From positions 58,831,049 through 58,895,048 of the forward strand of contig NC_092560.1 of the NCBI RefSeq assembly GCF_037038585.1: a stretch of DNA of 64,000 bases. Reading direction: 5' to 3'. A program made the translations under genes and the position numbers. Source of the DNA: Patagioenas fasciata. Taxonomy: Eukaryota; Chordata; Aves; Columbiformes; Columbidae. The notes beneath the pieces are model-generated. The model was given only the letters and a program-made list of their open reading frames with translations. It searched no databases and was not told where the DNA came from. Below are positions 51,558-64,000 of this stretch, piece by piece (position 1 is the stretch's first letter; every line of letters begins with the position of its first letter).

Positions 51558-53480
51558 CACACAGAATCACAGAACATTAGGTATTGGAAGTGACCTCGAA
51601 AGATCATCTAGTCCAATCCCCCTGCCAGAGCAAGAACACCTAGATGAGGTTACACAGGAAGGTGTTTAGGTGGGTTTTAAATGTCTCCAGAGAAGGAGAC
51701 TCCACAACCTCCCTGGGCAGCCTGTTTCAGTGTTCTGGCACCCTCACTGAGAAGAAATTTCTTCTCATATTTGAGCGGAACCTCCTGTCTTCCAGTTTGT
51801 ACCCATTGCCCCTTGTCCTACCACTGATTGTCACTGAAAAGAGCCTGGCTCCATCCTCGTGACCCTCACCCTTTATATATTTGTAAACATTGATAAGGTC
51901 ACCCCTCAATCTCCTCTTCTCCAAACTAAAGAGACCCAGCTCCCTCAGCCTTTCCTCATAAGGGAGATGCTCCACTCCATCATCTTTGTTGCCCTGCGCT
52001 GGACTCTCTCCAGCAGTTCCCTGTCCTTGAACTGAGGGGCCCAGTACTGGACACAATATTCCAGGTGTGGTCTCACCAGGGCAGAGTAGAGGGGAAGGAG
52101 AACCTCTCTCGACCTACTAACCACCCCCTTTCTAATACACCCCAGGACGCCATTGGCCTTCCTGGCCACAAGGGCACAGTGCTGGCTCATGGTCATCCTG
52201 TTGTCCACCAGGACCCCCAGGTCCCTTTCCCCTATGCTGCTCTCTAATAGGTCATTCCCCAGCTATTCATTCCTACCCAGATGCAGGACTCTACACTTGC
52301 CCTTGTTATATTTCATTAAGCTTCTCCCTGCCCAACTCTCCAGCCTGTCCAGGTCTCTCTGGATAGCAGCACAACCTTCTGGTGTGTCAGCCACTCCTCC
52401 CAGCTTGGTGTCATCAGCAAACTTGCTGACAGTGCCCTGTATTCCCTCATCCAAGTCATTGATGAATATATTGAATAATACTGGTCCCAGTACCGACCCT
52501 TGAGGGACATCACTAGATACAGGCTTCCAACTGGACTCTGTCCCATTGACCACAACTCTCTGGCTTTACTTCAGCCAGTTCGCAGTCCACCTCACTACCT
52601 GTTCATCCAGACCATGCTTCCTCAGTTTAGCTGCAAGGATGCTGTGGGAGACTGTGTCAGATGCTTTACTGAAATCAAGATAGACCATCTCCACTGCTTT
52701 ACCATCATCTATCCACCTCATTATGTCCTCATAAAAGGCGATGAGGTTGGTTAAGCATGACTTCCCCTTGGTGGAGCCATGCTGACTGCCCATAATTACC
52801 CTCTTATCCTTGATATGCCTTGGGATGGTGCGAAGGATAAGTTGTTCTATCACCTTTCCAGGGATGGAGGTGAGGCTGACTGGCCTATAGTTACCCCGGT
52901 TGTCATTCTTGCCCTTTTTGAAGACTGGAGTGACATTGCTTTCCTCCAGTCCTCAGGCATCTCTCTCATTTCCCAAGACTTGGTAAAGATGATGGAGAGT
53001 GGCCTAGCAATGACCTCAGCCAGCTCCCTCAGCACCCGCAGGTGCATTCCATCAGGACCCATGGATTTGTGGATGTCCAGATTGCTTAACTGGTCCCTAG
53101 CACAGTCCTCATCAACCAAGGCAAACTCGTCCATTGGCCTGACTCCGTCTTGGGCCTCAGGGATACGGGGCTCCTCAGGACAGCTGCCGACAGTGTAGAC
53201 AGGGACAAAGAAGGCATTCAGTAACTCTGCCTTCTCTGTATCTTCTGTCACCAGGGCACCCACCTCGTTCATCAGTGGCCCCACATTGCCTCTGGTGTTA
53301 GTTTTATCTGCTATGTATTTGAAGAAGCTCTTTCTATCAAAAAAGGTCAAGGTGAGTATTTCTGTTGGTGGGCAGAATTGAGGGTACCAGCTCCTGCACT
53401 TCTGCCAGGTGTTGAGCCTTTTCTGTCTTTTCCAAGAGCTGATTAGGATCTCTCCCCTCCTTTTGCTCACTCAAGTTCTT
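51558..53480 (-). mobile_element. CR1 LINE, 5'-truncated, 1.9 kb
   Basis: The element is in minus orientation. Its 3' end at 51558 carries the ATTCTGTG-type terminal repeat and the standard CR1 tail. The body encodes the C-terminal half of CR1 ORF2, with recognisable blocks [97 protein letters not shown] and [16 protein letters not shown]. The catalytic FADD is intact, but YLDFSKAS has Ser where Phe is usual. The frame is broken by a one-base shift near 52945, a TAA at 52566-52568, a TAG at 52263-52265 and a shift near 51985. The 5' boundary is uncertain, between about 53350 and 53490, because the first residues do not resemble CR1. Not capable of transposition. Confidence 0.95.
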
Positions 53481-53490
53481 GAGACTCGTA

Positions 53491-55059
53491 CTTTCAGTTT
53501 GGTGATTGCAGCTTCAAGGGATCAGTTGCAGAACATACTCTAATTAATATCTTCAAAATTTGCTTTCATAAATATCATCCATAGAAATTCCAGTTTGTAT
53601 TTGGTGAAGGTATAGATTTTAAAACAATGAGTTTGTGCAGTTGCAGACAAATGTGTGCCTGTGTCAGAGCTGTATGAGGGTTTTTGTTTAAATGCCAAAT
53701 ACTAAAATTATTTTGTACTGATATTTGTACTGATGATTGAATGCTTTAAAAATTGGACAGAACAAATGCTTGTGGTGAATTAAAGGTTGCACAGCTGCAA
53801 GGCAGACATCTAAGTCATGAACAATTACATTTTTACAACATAAGATTAAAATAACGAAGTTTTGGGCAAATACGTATGTTAGCCCTGAGGTTTTTTTTCC
53901 AGCTGAAGAAATTATTCAACATTTGTGAGATGAGCCTTTGCCTAAGCAGAAGGGTGCATATTGGCAGAGATGCATGCTTGTGGTGTTTGACATATTTGAC
54001 CTAATGACCCTGCTTCTCACTTTAGATGTGTACCAGCAAGTCTTTGTAGCATTGTATCAAACAAGGTATCTTTCTTTTGTAATATTTTGTAGGTATATTT
54101 TTACATTTTTTTTTTCCTTTTACTTTCATGCTTACCATGTAAAATCCTTTCAGAAAGCAACAATAAACTGTAAGTAAATTAAATGCAAACTCTCCAACAA
54201 TTGTTTTGTTACCCAATTCTGTGGTCCAAAATGAGTTGCAAACTAAAGTAATGAAAGATTACAAATATCAAGAGTAAGTTCCACATTGCAGCAGCAGATT
54301 ATTGCATATATTTTAATTCAGAGATCAGAGCAATTGTCTGTAAGTTAGTATCATTAAACATCAAATTATTTATATGAATTCCTGAGACTTTTTCAGTGAT
54401 CAACCTGAAATAATAATGGGGGAGATGTGCATTTTTGTGGAGGAGGAGGGGTGAATGTGAGAGAAGATAATAACAGCATTAGAATTAATTAGCTTTTTCC
54501 ATACTATAGACTGCATATAATAAGCATTATCTTGGAGGCTTAGGGAAGGGATTAGCTTAATATTTCATTGGAGAATGAATAGGGGAAACATTCACTGGTA
54601 CTAGATATGACAGTGGAAAGAGGAGACAATTTTAGAATTAATGTCTTGTAATTGCTTGTTGAATTCAAAACATCAACAGTAGCAAATGCAGCAACAGATG
54701 AGTAAGGTAAGACAGACATAGCTTTCTTTATCCTTCTGAACAAGGGTCCACAGGCTTTTGTTGGGGAATTGGAACTGGAGCTTATTTCTCCCATGAATGT
54801 ACGGTGTGGAAGTACTGAACAAAAATGAAACAAGGAAAACAATTTATAATGCTCTGCTTGTCTAAAATACGTGCAAGCTGTGTACATCGAGAAACGGTAA
54901 CGGTTTGCTGCTGCATGTTTACTTCCCTTGCAACCTGAAATAAACTTTAGTTAATACTATGTATATAAAGTTGGGTCTGCCATCAACATAGGATCTGTCA
55001 TGATACTGAAAATACAAATCACTGTATGTATCACCGTGTATTTAAGTAGGTGCTTAAAT
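53491..55059 (+). other. ARL15: ARL15 intron 1, unique-looking segment
   Basis: AT-rich intronic DNA between the CR1 and the old LINE tail. The 111-codon open frame at 54552-54887 minus has no recognisable family. Nothing else is seen. Confidence 0.55.
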
Positions 55060-55185
55060 TGCAGCAGACTCGGATTAAACATTAGGAAACCATCTGGTAG
55101 GGAGGGTAATGAAGCACTGGACAAGATTGCTTGGGGAAGTCATCTGTGAAACCTTTGGAACAAGTTCTGCAAATATTGTCAAGAA
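55060..55185 (+). mobile_element. Ancient CR1/L3-like LINE fragment, ORF2 C-terminus
   Basis: The stretch CGGATTAAACATTAGGAAAC, then GAAGCACTGGACAAGATTGC, TTGGGGAAGT and a TTTGGAACAAGT tail follows the DNA of the CR1/L3 ORF2 end (RLNIRK...V..W..LP.EVV...SLE.FK). It is shifted and highly decayed. The orientation is the same as the fragment at 49.2-50.0 kb, and it corresponds to a more C-terminal part. Confidence 0.6.
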
Positions 55186-57330
55186 TATTTATTATACATC
55201 GCTTTGTATAGGATACGATTTCTCAAAGTCAGTTCTATTCCTGTTTTTCTATGACTTTTTTTTTTTTTCTGTGGGAAACTCAGAGCACAAGTTATAGAAT
55301 TTAATGTTTGTTCTCAAAGCTGGGAGGAAAAAAAAAAAGAAGAAAATCCTGTCAATTTAAATGATGCTTTAAAGCAGCGTTTCCTTGTCAGTAGATTACT
55401 TCCAGTGGGAAAAGAAGATTACCTGTGCTGTTGAGGTTTGCTCTCAGTTTTTCCTGCTTCACTTTTTGACTTTCAGACAGTTCAATGAAATATTGTTTAT
55501 TTGAAATTTAAACTTAACAGTTACAGTAGAAGAAAAATGTTGCTACATATTTTTTTTTTTTATAACTCATAATTTATAGGATCTGCTGTCTTATTTTTTT
55601 AAATCACAATTCTAATGAAATGGGCAACACAATTGCAGATTTTTTGGGGGGAGGTTGTTTAGAAAGCAGGGACTGGAAAAAAAAATTCCATTGATACTTT
55701 TTGAAGTCTGTAATATCCAGCACTTCACCTTCAACATCTTAAAATACATGCACATGATGTGCGAACTTGTTAAACACGTAGTAAAAATGCTTCACTTTAA
55801 TTTAAATGTTTGCTTTAATTTTTGCCTACAGTGACTTCTCAAATACCTTATTTAAATTAGTTCCTTAATTACCCTTCTGAATACATTATTGTAAGGCTGG
55901 TTTACGGTACCTGACTGTATATAAAAAATGGCAAACCTACAATAAGTTTTATTTTGGTGGTGGGGAGTTGCATTTGTTTTCTCGCTTCTTTATGCTTTTT
56001 AAAGAAGGTGTTTTTCATCTGTTTCATCAGAAATTCATAATCCGTCCTCAGCCTCTCTGGTTGACTGCAGAAGACATAGAATTGTGGCATCACTGCAGAT
56101 TGGAAGTTGAGCAAGTTCAGGGTAAAAACTTTTAATATGATTATTCACAGCTATAAGAACAGATCAAGTAAAATATTCAAGACAGTAGAGAGTTCTCTTT
56201 TGAACATGAAAATCTCAGAAAACTAAAGGAATGTGACTTCAGAAATGTAGAAACGTTAAACTCTGTGCATTATTTTGGTATATAGAAGGAGAGAATTTGA
56301 TATAGGGAGATAAAAACTATAATATTTGAACATGGAAGCTCTTTACAGTCCACTAAGAAGCCAAAAACCACATTACTCTATTAAAATATCTCTTGAAGGT
56401 TGTTTTGAAACCCGAGTAGATAAAAATAAATGGAACTGAAAGTTTGCATGCAAAATGTTAATGTTGTGTACAGGCATTTTGGGGAACATTAGGTAATTTG
56501 AGGCCTATAATGAAATGCTGAATTAGTAAGTGCATTGGTGTTGGCAGCTATTTCTGTATGAGAGGTAAAAAATATCTGCATAATCTGAATTTATATTGCA
56601 TTTTTCTCAGCTTGTTTAATACAGCCTTACAGGAGAAACACAAAGTAATATACCATCAGGTGTTTCTTTCAGGGGAGAGGGGAGAAATGGGAAGAAAACT
56701 AGTTCTTAATAAATAGCATTCTTGGTAATGTCTTTATTTTAATTTCTTTAGACTATGTCTGAATGTATCCAGCTCTCATTTGCTGTTTGTAGAATTGGCA
56801 TTTACACGGTAAGGCCATGTTATAACTAACTAATAATTTTTGTTAGTGTTAATGCCGTTTGAGTGAAATGAAGTTGCTTAGTTTATTGAATCAGGAAGAA
56901 GCAATCCACTTAGTAAAAAGGATTTACCATATTAGTCTGCATAAACAGACTACAACATGGTTTTACCCTGTCAAAGATTTACTGATACTAGGACAGAAAA
57001 AGTATTTGGCACTTTAATTAAAAAGGTGGAGAAACATTTAGCCAGCATTTTAAGGTGTAAGAAAATTTGGAATTCGTGCGTATCAGCTTCTGAGAATTCT
57101 GGCCTAATGTAATTGCTGAAGGACTTGTATGGATTTGTTTTTAAATATCCTTGATGATTGATTAATGTCATATATTACAACATGTCAGCTAAAGGCACAT
57201 ATTGTTGTAAACTTTGTCTGGAATGCCTTAATATTTTCCAAATACTGTTAAGTTAAACTTCTCAAAACTTAAGTAAATTACGTAAGAGAAATATGTGGTT
57301 TACTGCAAACGTATGTCCCAAATATGCTAA

Positions 57331-57363
57331 TTTTTTGTTTTGTTTTGTTTTGTTTTTGTTTTT
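57331..57363 (+). repeat. (TTTTG)n simple repeat
   Basis: Four TTTTG units in a T-rich tract, slightly interrupted at the end. No element body is recognisable beside it. Confidence 0.9.
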
Positions 57364-57395
57364 ACTGCTTCCAGTTGTTCCAATTAGAGATGAGA

Positions 57396-57451
57396 AAACT
57401 CATTTTTATGAGTTTGACACCCCTGAGTTAGATGCATGGGGTGTTTCATAG
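57396..57451 (+). mobile_element. hAT-like terminal motif with partial inverted copy
   Basis: ATGAGTTTGACACCCCTGAG is the same terminal motif as at 46419-46430 and is followed 15 bases later by CATGGGGTGTTTCATA, a partial inverted copy. This might be the two ends of a collapsed small element. The assignment is by motif memory only. Confidence 0.3.
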
Positions 57452-60400
57452 AAATTCATTGTGTAACCTCTGCTTACCTAATGTGTAAGACACTTTCTCA
57501 AATCATCCTTCAAATCCTGGCGCTTTTGGAGTGAAAATGCTGCTCTTACTGTTAAGACTTTTCAGGAGGAAGCCTGGCAAATACTGCTTCCCATTCTGTT
57601 AGGCTGTACAGTCAAAAGGGTAGGTGGCTTTCGAACAACCATGATGAGGACTATGTACCACCATTAAGTCTTAATTGAGGACAGAATCACAAAGCTTAAC
57701 ATTTGCTTTTATTCTTAGAATTTGGTTCCAGGTAGGATTTAATATATGCTTGAGTTTTTTTTCCCGTTACATTTGCCTGTGTTCTCTTTTCAGCATCTAA
57801 ACTGCTTTTCTAAAAGGTAGAAAATAAGTGATTTGGGCAATATGAATAAAATCCTCCTTGAGGAAACTGCTACTTGAAAAGTCAAAGGTATATTTTCATG
57901 TGGTATTTAAGCTCCTTAGGAAGGCCTTCTCTCTGCAAATTCCTATGAGTATGCTTATCTTGAAGGATCACAGAGTTCAAGTGTGAGGTTTTAATGGCTG
58001 CAAGGTATGCAAACCATCTGTCAGCTCCTTAGAAGGCTATAGTAAGCTGTCTGAATTAGTTTGAGAGGATGTCCAAGTATAATAGAGTGTGTATTGCAGA
58101 ACTGGGTATAAGCAGCTATAAAGTATAGCAAAATAGACCCTCTGACAATAATTGGTTCTGTTTTAGTTTCAAAGAGGTAAGTGTGCTGTGTATACTGCAG
58201 TACACTTCTAAGATGTGGTAGCTGCAGCTTTAGTGATAGCTGGATAACTCATATCTCATCGTGGCCTTTTGAGCAGTGTAATATTTAATTTCATTCAATG
58301 TTTTAAATTACAAAATATAAAGATATAGCTTCATTTATTAAAATGCAAAGAGGAACTGATTTTGTTGACTGCTGGTAACTTAAGGGAGGAAGGTGAGTAG
58401 GATGATGAGTAGGCACAGTGTATTGGGACGACATGTGTCCCATATGAAGGCTAAAATAGTTCTTTTAGGAAAATGCTAGGCGTAGAGAGTACTTACTTAT
58501 ACAGAAGTGCCCATCACTGGAAAGGTGGGTTTCAAGTGATCTGGCTGGAGAATGGGTTTGGATGGCTCTGGTATCAGAGCAAAGGCAGAGGCCTGCTGAT
58601 GTGGGAGTGATGCCAAAATGCAGTGCGACAGTTCCTCTGCACCGTGCCCCGCTCGTGCGCTGTCATGTCACCTGCTCACTGGGTTTGCTCCGCAGGTGTG
58701 TGAGCAGTCTGGCAGCTAGTGAGAATGATGCTCCCTGCTGATGTCAAGAAGCAAAACATGAAACTCCAGATTGTATTTGTCATTTAATGAGTTCCTTATA
58801 TCTTGTATTGTGTGCTTTCTACTGCAGGCTGTTTTGCAGATTTAATAGAGAGGGTTTTTTTGTTAATCGATTGTTTTTTATCCAGAAACTAAGCAGTCTC
58901 TCAGATGCCAGCCCTTCCCAGCACCATGTGTTCAGTTTGTACTGTGTTACTTGGGCACTTAGAGTTCCACAGGTCCTGGCTGTATGGTGCTGCAAGTGCC
59001 TTGCAAAGGCTCTTGGTCCTTTGGACTACAGACATCTCAATTGTTAGTTTGTTATCAAGCCGCTTATCAGTAACACAGTTGAGCACCAATTACTTCAGCT
59101 GTACTACTCCATTAAACAGGCTTCCTGTTTTTCTGGCCTGCACAGATTAAGAGATGGAGGAAGGTTTTCTATAGTTATCCCTGGCAAAAGAGTCTGTGCC
59201 ACCTTCAGCCACCATGACTAGGAGGAGAAAGCTTTGTTGGTTTGAGCTAGGAAAAATGTAGATCTTTGTAAGAGTGCAGAAAGAGATGTGATGATCATTT
59301 TGGGGAATTAAACCAGACAAGCTTACTTTGAAGTGTATAGACTCAAAGGGGGTAGTAGAAAAGCAGCAGTGGTTAATATAAAGACTGTATAGATACTTTT
59401 AAGGATCTGAAGCTGAAAGATGTGTATCCTAAAATGAAATTATTATGATAAACTTCAGTTAAAACTTTTCAGATTAAAAAGCCAATCAACCAACCAAAAT
59501 AAATCTCCATTTTCTCTGTGTGTTCTACACAGCTAGTACCTTCTGGCAGAAGTACCAGTCTTTCAGACATATGCTTCTGCATCTTCCACCGTACCAGTGT
59601 CTGAGTCAGATGTGTCAGTTGGAAGTGTGGGAACAAGCAGATAAATTACTTCTTGAATTTGCATGACTGTGGAAAATGTAAGCACATGACAGCTTGTAGC
59701 AGAGCTTATCATTATATTAACATTAACTTTCTTTTTGTTTCGGATTTAATTTTCTGAACCAGGTAAAAATCCTAATAAAATGATGGTGAGTTCAACCTAC
59801 ATGAACTTAAGAGGAAAAAATAATCCAGATTTTTTTTGTCTTGTAAGACAGTTTTTATAATGGGACATTTGCCACCTTTATAGATATTGAGGACTCCACC
59901 TCAGAAAAGATGTGCATGATTGTATGCATACACATCTTCTCTGGAAAGTTCTCTGGTACTCTGTACTAAGCTTTTCGACTTTTTACCTTCTCGAGTGTTT
60001 GCGTATAATAATAAGATTTTTTGAACAGGGTATTATCTCCTGTCCCTACCCCCTAAATGTGGCTCCAGAAATAAGAAAAAATTAATTTTCCTATTCCGTG
60101 ATGATGAAGCCTCTGCAGTGCTGAGAACCATACAGAACAACTAAGGAGACTTGATGGAAGTGTGGTCCTTTGCGGATATGCATTAGGAAGAAAAATAGAT
60201 AAAAAATTAAAAAGCACTCATTTAAAAAACACCATAAGGATAACAAAAGCCCCCTGTAGAGCTTTCTGCTTCTCAGATGCTGGGTATGGCAAAAGTGATG
60301 CACTCTAGCAGCCTTGCATCAATGTTGCCATCTTCTTCCTGAAAATACTGAGTAACTGATATTTGGCTACTGGTAGCCTCTTTACTTGAATTTGCACGGT

Positions 60401-60709
60401 GAGATGTTGAAATAAATGATCCACTTATACAGCTGTGCTTAGTTTATATATGGTAAGTATAGTATATGGTGTAAATGTGCTTTTAGTTCTCTGGCTCACT
60501 TTGGATTCACTTACATTTGTCTCTGTTTATAACAATAAATTCATGTCTTTAACTGATTTGAACAGCTGGTGTGAAAAGCAATTTGCCTGACATTAGCACA
60601 AAACAGAAATAACATTTATTCATGAAGTGGTGAAGGGGAAGCTCTGAAGGGAAACCACCTGAGGTGCTAACTCAAGGCACTCATGGAATAAGAGGTAATC
60701 ATGGGTGCA

Positions 60710-60830
60710 CGTTTGGAAAGGTTCAGGAGCCAGCCTGGGACTTCCAGTATGGAAAGCTTCCTGTGAGACTCGTCGCTTCCCTGACGTGATTTCCCATTGG
60801 CAAATATAAAGTTAAGGTAACAACAGAGCT
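60710..60830 (+). mobile_element. MIR-like SINE fragment
   Basis: The blocks GGAAAGGTTCAGGAGCCAGC, CTGGGACTTCCAG, CTGTGAGACTCGTCGCTTCC, TGATTTCCCATTGGCAAATA and AGTTAAGGTAACAAC follow the order of the MIR consensus, with gaps. It is diverged and assigned by eye; a chance match is possible. Confidence 0.35.
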
Positions 60831-63800
60831 CATATAGCATATCCTGTCTACTCCTCCCTTTCCCATGTCGTGTCCTTGACATGAGCAGCAAAACAAAGGC
60901 AAAAAATTGCAGCAGGAAAAAGTGCTTTTATGTGCTACCCTTTGGGAAATGTGGACAATTCCATTCACAGTCGCTATTGATATTCTGTGGGTAGACTGCT
61001 GGAAAGGAAAGGTGTAAATTTTTTTAATTTCCAGCCTTAACTAAAAGGTACTTGCTGTCACCAGAGTTTTGGCAGTGACTTGTGTTTAATGAGAGTATGT
61101 CCATTTTGTTTTTGCAAATCTGTAGACAAGCTGCTTGAACCATGGTAGGCTTTAATTATAAAAATATAAAATAATTATTTCAAATTAATAATAGATATAG
61201 GATGTAAATTGCAAGTGCATTGCCAAGTACAGGTATTCAAAATCCCTACAATCTCTTATCAAAAATGCCACATGCATGAAGTCAGAGCTGCCCTGTGGCT
61301 GTGGACTCAGCAAGGCAGTGGTGGGGTATGTTGATTTACTTACATGGCCAGTGCACAAATCCAGCATTTAACTATATTGTTTGGCTTACTGACAGAGCAA
61401 AAGGGCTAGAAATGAGTCTTCAGTGAAAGTGAATTTTTTTCCACAGTCGATAGCCCAGGGGCTAGGACTGTGCATAGTCATGAGGTTTGCAAAAAAATGA
61501 GTTAATTTGGAAGGATTCCTGGAGTCTGACTGAGCAATTCTAAATTATGGTGAAAGACTGCCCCATGATTATGCTAGAAGTTGCAGGCAGTGCTCTTTTT
61601 GTGTGTTTGCAATCACATCCTCTACTTTGTACAGCTGCAGAAATAAGAATCTAACAGGTGATTTACAAGTGGAAATAGTGTCGGTAATATATACCATTCA
61701 TAGTATTTACATACAGCTGGTTTAGTTGTATTTATTGCTCTGTTGTTACACTCGTCTCAAAAATGGTGTTGCTTTTGAGTAGTGAATTGCAGATTGTTTC
61801 TGATTGTTTCGTATTTGCTTTTAACAACAGCTGGGCAACCACTATGTATTAGAAATCATATTTCTTGCAGGATAATCAACATTTTTCACAAGACAACACA
61901 TTACAGCACAAGTGGGATCAGTCTGTTCTTCAGGTCTTAGACTTGTTTTGATACTGTGAGCTTAAAAGCTTGTCTGTTTTTCTTAGACTGATAGAAGATT
62001 GCTTTTCTCTGTGAACATGCTTGCAGTGTGTCCTGAGGGCATCAGTGATATGTTGCTATTATAATTTCTACTGTAAAAAGTTCAACTCTATTTTCTGAAG
62101 ATATCCTACGTTTGTTCAAGAATGGATATCTTGTAAGGGAAGAGGTCATACAAGTAGACAGTAGATAAAAAATTAAGGGAAATATATCGAATGCCATAAA
62201 ACCTTGTTAAGAGTTAGCTTTTTTGGGCGAAAAGACACTTCTAATTCTCTCCATTACTACTTTATCCTTGGTGTTTTTAATGCTTCTCACCATAAAGCTG
62301 AAAATGTTTGCTCAAGTGCTGAAATTACTTTTCAGTGGTCTGCTGAATTTCTTGCTGGTATAGCTTCTTTATGATTATAGCCTACTGTCTTCAAAACACT
62401 TTGAGATTGTGTCCATGTGTAAGTGCAGCCATAAATGCTTTTGGGAGGGCTGTTCTACAGCATCATTATGATCCCTTTAAAGTAAATAGACCTTTTCATA
62501 TCAGCCTTCTGTTGCAATATTTGTATTTTGATCAGCTTGATTGTATTTCATACAAACCTTAAACCTATTTGTATTCTGTAATATGAAGGCCTTTGATAAG
62601 GGCAACTTAATTTTTATTGGGAACAATGTACGTACTACAATATTGCATTGAATTTTTGATGGGTTTATATTGCTGGGTATTATGTTGTTGAAGAGTAGAA
62701 AACTACAGCATTTAATAGATACTGTAACTTCATACAGTGGTTCCACTTGTATGAATGCGTGTAGATATAAATACGTATGTTTCAAAAGGTGGTTTTCAAG
62801 CAATTAAATGCATTAGTATCTCAAATGCCATTCTGAGCAATAAACTTTTAGATATTAGTAAGATGTGAGAAGTGATGTCAAGGACGTCTTATATCCTGGA
62901 AAGCAGAGGTTACTTAGAGTTATTACATGGCGTGTTTTAATCAAGACTTCACAGTTTTGTTTCTGGTGTTGTCACAATTGCCTGTGTGGACGTAGGCAAA
63001 TCACTTTTACCTCCCTTTACAACAGTATTTGTCCCAAGGCTTCCAAAACTTGCAACTTCAATTTCTTAGCTGTATTTAATACTGTCAGTTAAAGTGCTAG
63101 ACTCACCTTGTTTCACTCAAATCTTTTGACATCCTCTTTAAGAGTACATTAACATAAATAATTTGTTTTGTGGTTATTTTATTAAAAGTTGCATCTCAGG
63201 CCAAAATGTGACCTACCCTTTTTGCTTGTCTTCTTGCTCTTTGAGGAGCAGGACTCCTGTGTGCTTTCAGTATGTTTGCTTCTTGTTGAAGAGAAGCACA
63301 AAATGCAGTGCACGGGCCTTCGTCAGTCCAGGTGGCATGAAATACATCTGTATGTCCTGTTTGAGACAAACAGACATGGCAGAAGAGCTGCAAGCTGCAC
63401 AGAGGCAACTTCATTTGCAGCAGTTCTAGGTAGCACAAATTTGGAGCCAAATACTCTAAATCTCTGAGCATTCTGTGGCAGTGTGTTGGTTACCTGGTTT
63501 GGGAAACATGAATAGCTCACTCCTTGCCTCCTCAAAACTCCTAAGCATCAGCCAGGTGGTGTGGTTCTGCATGCTTAAGTTTTTTTGGTTCAGCTGCTAA
63601 TGAAATTACCTCAGTGTAACCTGCTAATGTTCATTACTGCCTTTTCTCTTTCATCCCACAGTTGGTTATTCATTATTTTATTTATTTTCTATACTCACAT
63701 CTCGTTCAATGGTCCCTTAAGCATTATGTTAGTTTTCCCCACCTCTCTAGTATCATTCTACTTCATCCTGGCCTTCTCTGTTAGATCAGACTTCTTGCCA

Positions 63801-64000
63801 CTGACAAAAACAATGCTTTTTATTCTATGTGGCTGACATTCCTTGTACCTCAGACTTGTTTCTGAGTGTTGCTTTACTAATTTCCTCCAGTTTTAGCACA
63901 GAGTGTTTTAACTTCTCCAGTTGTTTGTTGGGGTGAGTGGTGGTGGTGGAAAGGTGTGTGTGCTGCTAGAACATTCTGAGGTAAATTGTATGCTAGAATC

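Larger units (their letters stand above)
55186..64000 (+). other. ARL15: ARL15 intron 1, right part of window
   Basis: Intronic sequence running off the right edge. Apart from the (TTTTG)n, a hAT-like terminal motif and a MIR-like fragment, I recognise no exon, RNA or repeat. T- and A-runs occur near 55253-55268, 55329-55340 and 55550-55561. The 70-100-codon open frames, including those near 63.2-63.5 kb, have no family resemblance. Confidence 0.6.

Noticed and set aside
1-64000. CRISPR arrays, operons, tRNA genes or bacterial-type systems
   Set aside because: No regularly spaced direct repeats, no tRNA box B signatures and no prokaryotic gene density; the window is vertebrate nuclear DNA.

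Overview
This window looks like nuclear DNA from a bird. The evidence is two vertebrate genes recognisable from their proteins, the first coding exon of a third, and a repeat content dominated by CR1 LINEs (one 1.9 kb copy ending in the CR1-type ATTCTGTG repeat, plus one 3' end stub) together with an alpharetrovirus-like solo LTR. No Alu, B1 or L1 was seen. The sequence alone does not give the species. All coordinates were read by hand, and repeat families are assigned by recognised motifs, not by a search.

Layout. (1) 1-3560: SNX18 on the minus strand. The large first coding exon is at 1548-3105, its promoter CpG island lies at higher coordinates, and the start of intron 1 runs off the left edge. 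(2) 3.66-15.9 kb: intergenic DNA without a recognisable gene; it holds a strong CTCF-like motif at 7549-7562. (3) 15.9-16.85 kb: HSPB3, a complete intronless small heat-shock protein gene on the minus strand, with a TATA/MEF2-like palindrome upstream and an AATAAA signal downstream. (4) 16.85-41.0 kb: an AT-rich gene desert with a CR1 stub, a compound ATCT/ATCC microsatellite, a MIR-like fragment and a solo LTR. (5) 41.03-42.3 kb: a CpG island with the first coding exon of ARL15 on the plus strand (Met-Asp-Tyr-Leu, then a GT donor). (6) 42.1-64.0 kb: the start of ARL15 intron 1, with old CR1/L3-like fragments, a 1.9 kb CR1, a second MIR-like fragment and two hAT-like fragments.

The order SNX18 - HSPB3 - ARL15, with ARL15 divergent from the other two, matches the gene order I know from human chromosome 5q11.2 and supports the ARL15 call. 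The three genes are not a pathway. SNX18 is a PX-BAR membrane-remodelling protein, HSPB3 a muscle-associated small heat-shock protein, and ARL15 an Arf-like small GTPase.

I found no convincing new biological system. The points most worth checking are the palindromic TATA/MEF2 element at HSPB3, the four-codon ARL15 start exon that appears to lack the N-terminus I recall for human, the solo LTR, and the set of CTCF-like motifs. Most open reading frames outside the named genes have no recognisable family and look like chance. Many of them start at non-ATG codons.
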